From assembly GCA_022823505.1 (NCBI GenBank), contig JAJEIA010000001.1, positions 45,800 through 109,799 on the forward strand: a stretch of DNA of 64,000 nucleotides. The letters are read 5' to 3'. Position 1 is the stretch's first letter; each line of letters opens with the position of its first letter. Below the pieces are notes generated by a model, which was given only the letters and a program-made list of their open reading frames with translations, was not told the origin of the DNA and did no database searches. This document shows, piece by piece, positions 60,814 to 64,000 of this stretch. This DNA is from Dehalococcoidia bacterium (lineage in GTDB: Bacteria; Chloroflexota; Dehalococcoidia; Lucifugimonadales; UBA3495). The position numbers were made by a program, and so were the translations under genes.

Positions 60814-61230
60814 TCAGGTTACGTTGTCGTTGAATCCCGGCTCGGCCGGCTCGTCGGATCCGGCGGCGGGCGGAGCCATTCCGAACGCCTGGGCGTACAT
60901 GTCGAAGAAACCGGAGATCATGCGCTGGTATCCGGAGACCACTTCGGACCAGCCCAGCAGCATCTGCTCGCCGGCCTCGGTGATGCTGTAGACGCGCTTG
61001 GCCGGGCCGCTGCCGTCGGTCTGCCACTCGGAGGTGACGTGTCCTTCCTTCTCCAGGCGGCGCAGTTCGCGGTACAGAGTGGGGTGGTCAACCTCGGCGA
61101 AGCCCATGCTGTTGAGCTGCTGCATTATGAGGTAGCCGTGCAGGCTCCACTGCTTGAGCACCAGCAACACCCACGGTGTGAGGAAGTTCCTGGGCAGCTT
61201 GCGGTTCGCAAATGGATCGTAACCAACCAT
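60814..61230 (-). CDS. PadR-family repressor, PhaQ-like
   Basis: This 138-residue winged-helix protein starts at the ATG at 61230. NFLTPWVLLVLKQWSLHGYLIMQQL is the PadR N-terminal helix set (in part), HPTLYRELRRLEKEGHVTSEW the recognition helix and wing, and RVYSITEAGEQMLLGW the end of the domain; a short C-terminal dimer helix follows. It precedes phaP, the order of the PhaQ repressor of Bacillus, which senses PHB. A perfect inverted repeat covers its start codon and -10, which suggests autorepression. Confidence 0.85.
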   Translation of the reverse strand: MVGYDPFANRKLPRNFLTPWVLLVLKQWSLHGYLIMQQLNSMGFAEVDHPTLYRELRRLEKEGHVTSEWQTDGSGPAKRVYSITEAGEQMLLGWSEVVSGYQRMISGFFDMYAQAFGMAPPAAGSDEPAEPGFNDNVT

Positions 61231-61251
61231 ATGTACATTATACACATATGG
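61227..61251. promoter_or_regulatory. PadR-type operator CCATATGT-N9-ACATATGG
   Basis: Perfect eight-base inverted repeat arms (61227-61234 and 61244-61251) with nine bases between. PadR proteins bind ATGT/ACAT dyads of this kind. The site overlaps the -10 element and the padR start codon, so a bound dimer would block RNA polymerase. Confidence 0.8.
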
Positions 61252-61264
61252 CTAGAGAGGGCAA
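61237..61264 (-). promoter_or_regulatory. Promoter TTGCCC-N16-TATAAT of padR, leaderless layout
   Basis: On the minus strand TTGCCC (61264-61259) is followed after 16 bases by a perfect TATAAT (61242-61237), and the ATG comes six bases after the hexamer. No ribosome-binding site is possible, so the transcript is probably leaderless, as for the phosphohexomutase gene. Confidence 0.7.
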
Positions 61265-61301
61265 GACCGATTGCCGATCACGCGTGCCTGGTTTCGTAAA
61301 T

Positions 61302-61413
61302 CGTCAGAAGCAGGATGTACGTGATTTTACGATTTGGCAGGATTGGGAGCCTCCCATCGCAGAACGGTTCCAATCCCGCCAATCCCTTAATCTTGCAAAT
61401 CCCGCTTCTGACG
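61302..61413. repeat. CGTCAGAA-type palindromic element, copy 3
   Basis: Ends CGTCAGAAGCAGGAT (61302-61316) and ATCCCGCTTCTGACG (61399-61413) match as inverted repeats at 14 of 15 positions. The interior has GGCAGGATTGGGA against CCAATCCCGCCAATCCC. It fills the gap between the TRAP protein stop and the padR promoter. Confidence 0.85.
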
Positions 61414-61430
61414 TTTCGTTGCCGGTTGGA

Positions 61431-63083
61431 CTACCGAGCGCGCGGGCCCTTGGTGATCGGAGCCTGCTCGATGGAGCCGTCGGGCGCGATCATCAACCCC
61501 GTGTATGGGGCGGATTTCTCGTTGTAGATGGCGACGGCATCCGCGCCGCTGCCCGGGTATCCCAGCCGGCGCAGCCACCCGGGGATAACGTGCTCCGGCA
61601 GGACCACCGTCTGGATATGCTCCTGCGTTGCGTCGGAGAATGGCGCGGCTTCCAGGCCCAGGTCTTCGGCGGCTTCCAGGGCGATGAAGTTCTGGAACGG
61701 CGCCAGGCGCAGCGCCTCCAGCTCGGCCTTCGCTCCTTCCTCGATGATGATCTGCTGCAGGTCGGCGGGTATGCCTTCCCACACGTCCTGGTTGATTACG
61801 TTGTTGGTGTAGCCGAAGCCGATCACCGGTCCGGCGATGTGGTCGGCGACCTCATACAGGCTGCCGGTGACGCCCAGCAGGAGGGTCGTGACCGCTGCGT
61901 CCACGGTGCCGATCTGCAGGGCGGTGTACAGCTCGCCCACGCTGAGCTCGACGGGTTCGCCGCCCATGCCGCGGATGAAGTCGGACATGGACGCAGAGTG
62001 GGTGCGGATTTGTTGCCCGTCGAAGTCGTCGATCGACCGCATGGCCTGTTTGCTGAAGAACCACTGGTCGGACCCGGCAAACCAGTTGCGGTTGATCACC
62101 GGGCTGCCGCCGGTGATGTCCAGCAGCATCCGGTCGATGTCGGGCGCCATGTCCGCCAGCGCGGAGTAGGAAGTTTCCCAGTCAGTGGCCGTTCCCCACA
62201 GGGACTGCACCTCCAGGGACGGGTGTGCTCCGGCCACGTAGCCGGTGAAGATGTTGACCATATCCAGCGAGCCGTCGGCGACCTGGCTCAGGGTGTCAGG
62301 CCCGGCGAGACCCAGTTCGACGAATGATGTCACCGACAGCTCCACCTGGCCGTTGGTGCGCTCCCACAGGTTGGGGGCCCAGTAGGTCCGGATCAGCACG
62401 CAGGTGGGCAGGTTGCGGTCGATGCACACGTGCTGGATCTTGATGCTTTCGCCGGTGGAAGTGAGCTCGGTGGGCTCGATCAAATTGGCCTTGTCGATCA
62501 GATCGCGGTAGTAGTCGCTGTCGTAGACGAACAGGTGGTCGGGTATCCCGGCCGGCTCGAAACCCAGCACGGCGGCGGCCGACGCCTGCCGGTAGATGGC
62601 TTCCGGGACGCCGAACATGAGGCTCTGGTGAGGCGGCGGGCCGAGCAACTGTGTGCCGTCGCCGACGTAGATCGCGCCCGGTCCGTGGGCGTGCTCGTCG
62701 GCGTAGGCCCGCAGTTGGGGGCTGACGATCTGTTGTGGGGTTGGCGTTGCTGTTGACGCCGGCTGCGTCGGCGCCGGCTCCGTGGGAACTGCGGTCGGAT
62801 CTGCCGTGGTGGAGGGTTCATTCGGAGAGGCTGTGGGTTGCACCGGAGGTGCGGTCGGCGCCGTAGCCTCCGGCGTCGGGTCGGATTGTGAAGCGACAGG
62901 CGTCGGCGCTGCGGTGGTCGGCGCCGCGGGTGGTGCGGGTGCAGCCGTGGGCGCGGTCGCTGCGGCGGTTGGCTCCGCGCTCGGCACGGTTCCGGATTCG
63001 TCCTGGCCGCAAGCCGTTGCTCCGATAGCCGTTACGATTGCCAGCGCAGCCGCGAGCAAAATCACCATCCGCCTTTGCCTCAT
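61431..63083 (-). CDS. TRAP-type solute-binding lipoprotein (DctP family)
   Basis: This 550-residue exported protein uses the ATG at 63083 (GAGGAG upstream). A lipoprotein signal with Cys25 in IGATACGQ is followed by a Thr/Ala/Pro-rich linker to about residue 125. The later part resembles DctP receptors of TRAP transporters: QVELSVTSFVELGLAGPDTL, FSKQAMRSIDDFDGQQIRTH, LSVGELYTALQIGTVDAAV, and VWEGIPADLQQIIIEEGAK. About 120 residues before that region are not explained by the family. No DctQ or DctM genes lie nearby, so its membrane partners are elsewhere or absent. Confidence 0.78.
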   Translation of the reverse strand: MRQRRMVILLAAALAIVTAIGATACGQDESGTVPSAEPTAAATAPTAAPAPPAAPTTAAPTPVASQSDPTPEATAPTAPPVQPTASPNEPSTTADPTAVPTEPAPTQPASTATPTPQQIVSPQLRAYADEHAHGPGAIYVGDGTQLLGPPPHQSLMFGVPEAIYRQASAAAVLGFEPAGIPDHLFVYDSDYYRDLIDKANLIEPTELTSTGESIKIQHVCIDRNLPTCVLIRTYWAPNLWERTNGQVELSVTSFVELGLAGPDTLSQVADGSLDMVNIFTGYVAGAHPSLEVQSLWGTATDWETSYSALADMAPDIDRMLLDITGGSPVINRNWFAGSDQWFFSKQAMRSIDDFDGQQIRTHSASMSDFIRGMGGEPVELSVGELYTALQIGTVDAAVTTLLLGVTGSLYEVADHIAGPVIGFGYTNNVINQDVWEGIPADLQQIIIEEGAKAELEALRLAPFQNFIALEAAEDLGLEAAPFSDATQEHIQTVVLPEHVIPGWLRRLGYPGSGADAVAIYNEKSAPYTGLMIAPDGSIEQAPITKGPRAR

Positions 63084-63227
63084 CGCCGCTCTCCTCTGGG
63101 CCGTGCTTTGGTTCCTCGTGTCCCGAATAAACGGTAGGGTATTCCAGTGTACGACGATTCGGCGGTTTTGGTTGCGGTGTCGGGCTCCGAATTCCGGCTG
63201 CGGGAGCGGCCGATCCATCACCGAAGT

Positions 63228-63256
63228 TTGTAACGCGCTTCACAATGGGCTATAAT
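63228..63256 (+). promoter_or_regulatory. Promoter TTGTAA-N17-TATAAT for tRNA-Ser
   Basis: TTGTAA (63228-63233) and a perfect TATAAT (63251-63256) are 17 bases apart, 21 bases before the tRNA. It likely also transcribes miaB. Confidence 0.75.
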
Positions 63257-63277
63257 GTCGAGTACCCAGAAGGGTCG

Positions 63278-63369
63278 GGAGGGATCGCATAGTGGTCTAG
63301 TGCGGGCGCCTGCTAAGCGCTTATCCTGGGAAACTGGGATCGTGGGTTCGAATCCCACTCCCTCCGCCA
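63278..63369 (+). tRNA. tRNA-Ser (anticodon GCT)
   Basis: The seven-base acceptor stem GGAGGGA pairs with TCCCTCC, then discriminator G and an encoded CCA. The anticodon loop is CTGCTAA with anticodon GCT at 63312-63314, the T arm is GTGGG-TTCGAAT-CCCAC, and a long variable arm (ATCC...GGGAT) marks a type II serine tRNA reading AGC/AGU codons. Confidence 0.95.
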
Positions 63370-63411
63370 TTTCCACCCCGGACGCCCCCTTCTACACGGG
63401 AACAAACTCGA

Positions 63412-64000
63412 ATGCAGACCTACCACATCTGGACCATAGGCTGCCAGATGAACACCGCCGACTCCGAACGATTGGGGTCGGCGTTGGAGCAACTGGGCCT
63501 CACGCCGGTCGCGCGGCCGGGAGACGCCGACGTGGTGGTGCTCAACTCGTGTGTGGTCCGCCAGTCCGCCGAGGACAAGGTGACCGGCACGCTGAACCTG
63601 ACCCAGCCCCTGCGCAAGAAGCGGCCCGACGCGGTGCTGGCGCTCACCGGCTGCATGGTCGGTCCCCGCACCGAGGAACTGCAGCGCCGCTTCCCTCACG
63701 TTGACCTGTTCCTGCGTCCCCAGGAGTTCGAGCCGCTGCTGGAGGTGGTGGGCGAGCGTCTGGGCCTGGACTGGGAGGGCTGCGTTGGGACCCTGGCGCC
63801 CCAGCGGCCCGACGTCGCAACCTACGTGCCCATCATCCACGGCTGTGACCTGATGTGCACCTTCTGCATAATTCCTTATCGCCGCGGTCGGCAGGTCAGC
63901 CGGTCGGTGGACGACGTGGCCCAAGAGGTGGAACTGCTGGCCACCCGTGGGGTCCGCGAGGTCACCGTGCTGGGACAGACCGTGGACGCCTATGGCCACG
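63412..64000 (+). CDS. miaB: MiaB-type tRNA methylthiotransferase, 3' truncated by window end
   Basis: MiaB is a radical-SAM enzyme that adds a methylthio group to i6A37 of tRNAs reading UNN codons. About 196 residues are visible before the window ends. Cys11 in TIGCQMN, a cysteine in VVLNSCVVR, and another in LTGCMVG are the three of the N-terminal cluster domain; Cys145, Cys149 and Cys152 in GCDLMCTFC form the radical-SAM cluster, followed by IIPYRRGRQ. It follows tRNA-Ser(GCT) by 42 bases. A related methylthiotransferase such as MtaB or RimO is less likely given the NSCVVR wording. Confidence 0.88.
   Translation, partial: MQTYHIWTIGCQMNTADSERLGSALEQLGLTPVARPGDADVVVLNSCVVRQSAEDKVTGTLNLTQPLRKKRPDAVLALTGCMVGPRTEELQRRFPHVDLFLRPQEFEPLLEVVGERLGLDWEGCVGTLAPQRPDVATYVPIIHGCDLMCTFCIIPYRRGRQVSRSVDDVAQEVELLATRGVREVTVLGQTVDAYGH

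Overview
The window is G+C-rich bacterial DNA, compact and almost fully coding. The lineage cannot be proven from sequence alone. The gene mix (several luciferase-like and CaiB/BaiF enzymes, Uma2 nucleases, DUF1015, PadR, DinB, a zinc-type S4, no tuf beside fusA) most resembles Chloroflexota of the Dehalococcoidia/SAR202 kind. That assignment is an inference.

Layout. Positions 1-6484 carry mostly minus-strand accessory enzymes: a DinB fragment, an alpha/beta hydrolase, a flavin monooxygenase, a class V aminotransferase, two tandem Uma2 proteins and DUF1015. Positions 6798-9053 hold a secreted Asp-rich repeat protein and a kinase-fold phosphotransferase. Positions 10188-17110 are a plus-strand run: two paralogous HEPN/PaREP1-like proteins, mnmA, rnhB, a YraN-type nuclease, a third Uma2, apt, an MBL hydrolase and a site-2 protease. 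Positions 18015-27072 are a SAM-cycle locus: promoter, SAM-I riboswitch and terminator, then mtnA, an arylsulfotransferase-like propeller, two DUF4234 membrane proteins, mtnP, a PD-(D/E)XK-like protein, a rhodanese, ahcY and metK. Positions 27268-34536 hold RDD proteins, a phosphohexomutase, a nitronate monooxygenase, a CcdA-like protein and two CaiB/BaiF CoA-transferases.

Positions 35059-56729 (minus) are a complete str-S10-spc-alpha ribosomal superoperon, rpsL through rpsI, with secY, adk, map, infA, rpoA and truA embedded and without tuf. Several proteins carry acidic or low-complexity tails. Upstream of it lie a third HEPN-like gene and a polyhydroxyalkanoate operon (PadR/PhaQ-like repressor, phasin-like protein, class III PhaC, PhaE, PhaB) with a clear PadR-type operator. 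The window ends with a TRAP-type solute-binding lipoprotein, tRNA-Ser(GCT) and the start of miaB.

The spaces between genes hold at least five families of short palindromic or paired inverted repeats, several of them flanking the SAM-cycle genes. I found no CRISPR array, rRNA, complete insertion sequence, prophage or origin.
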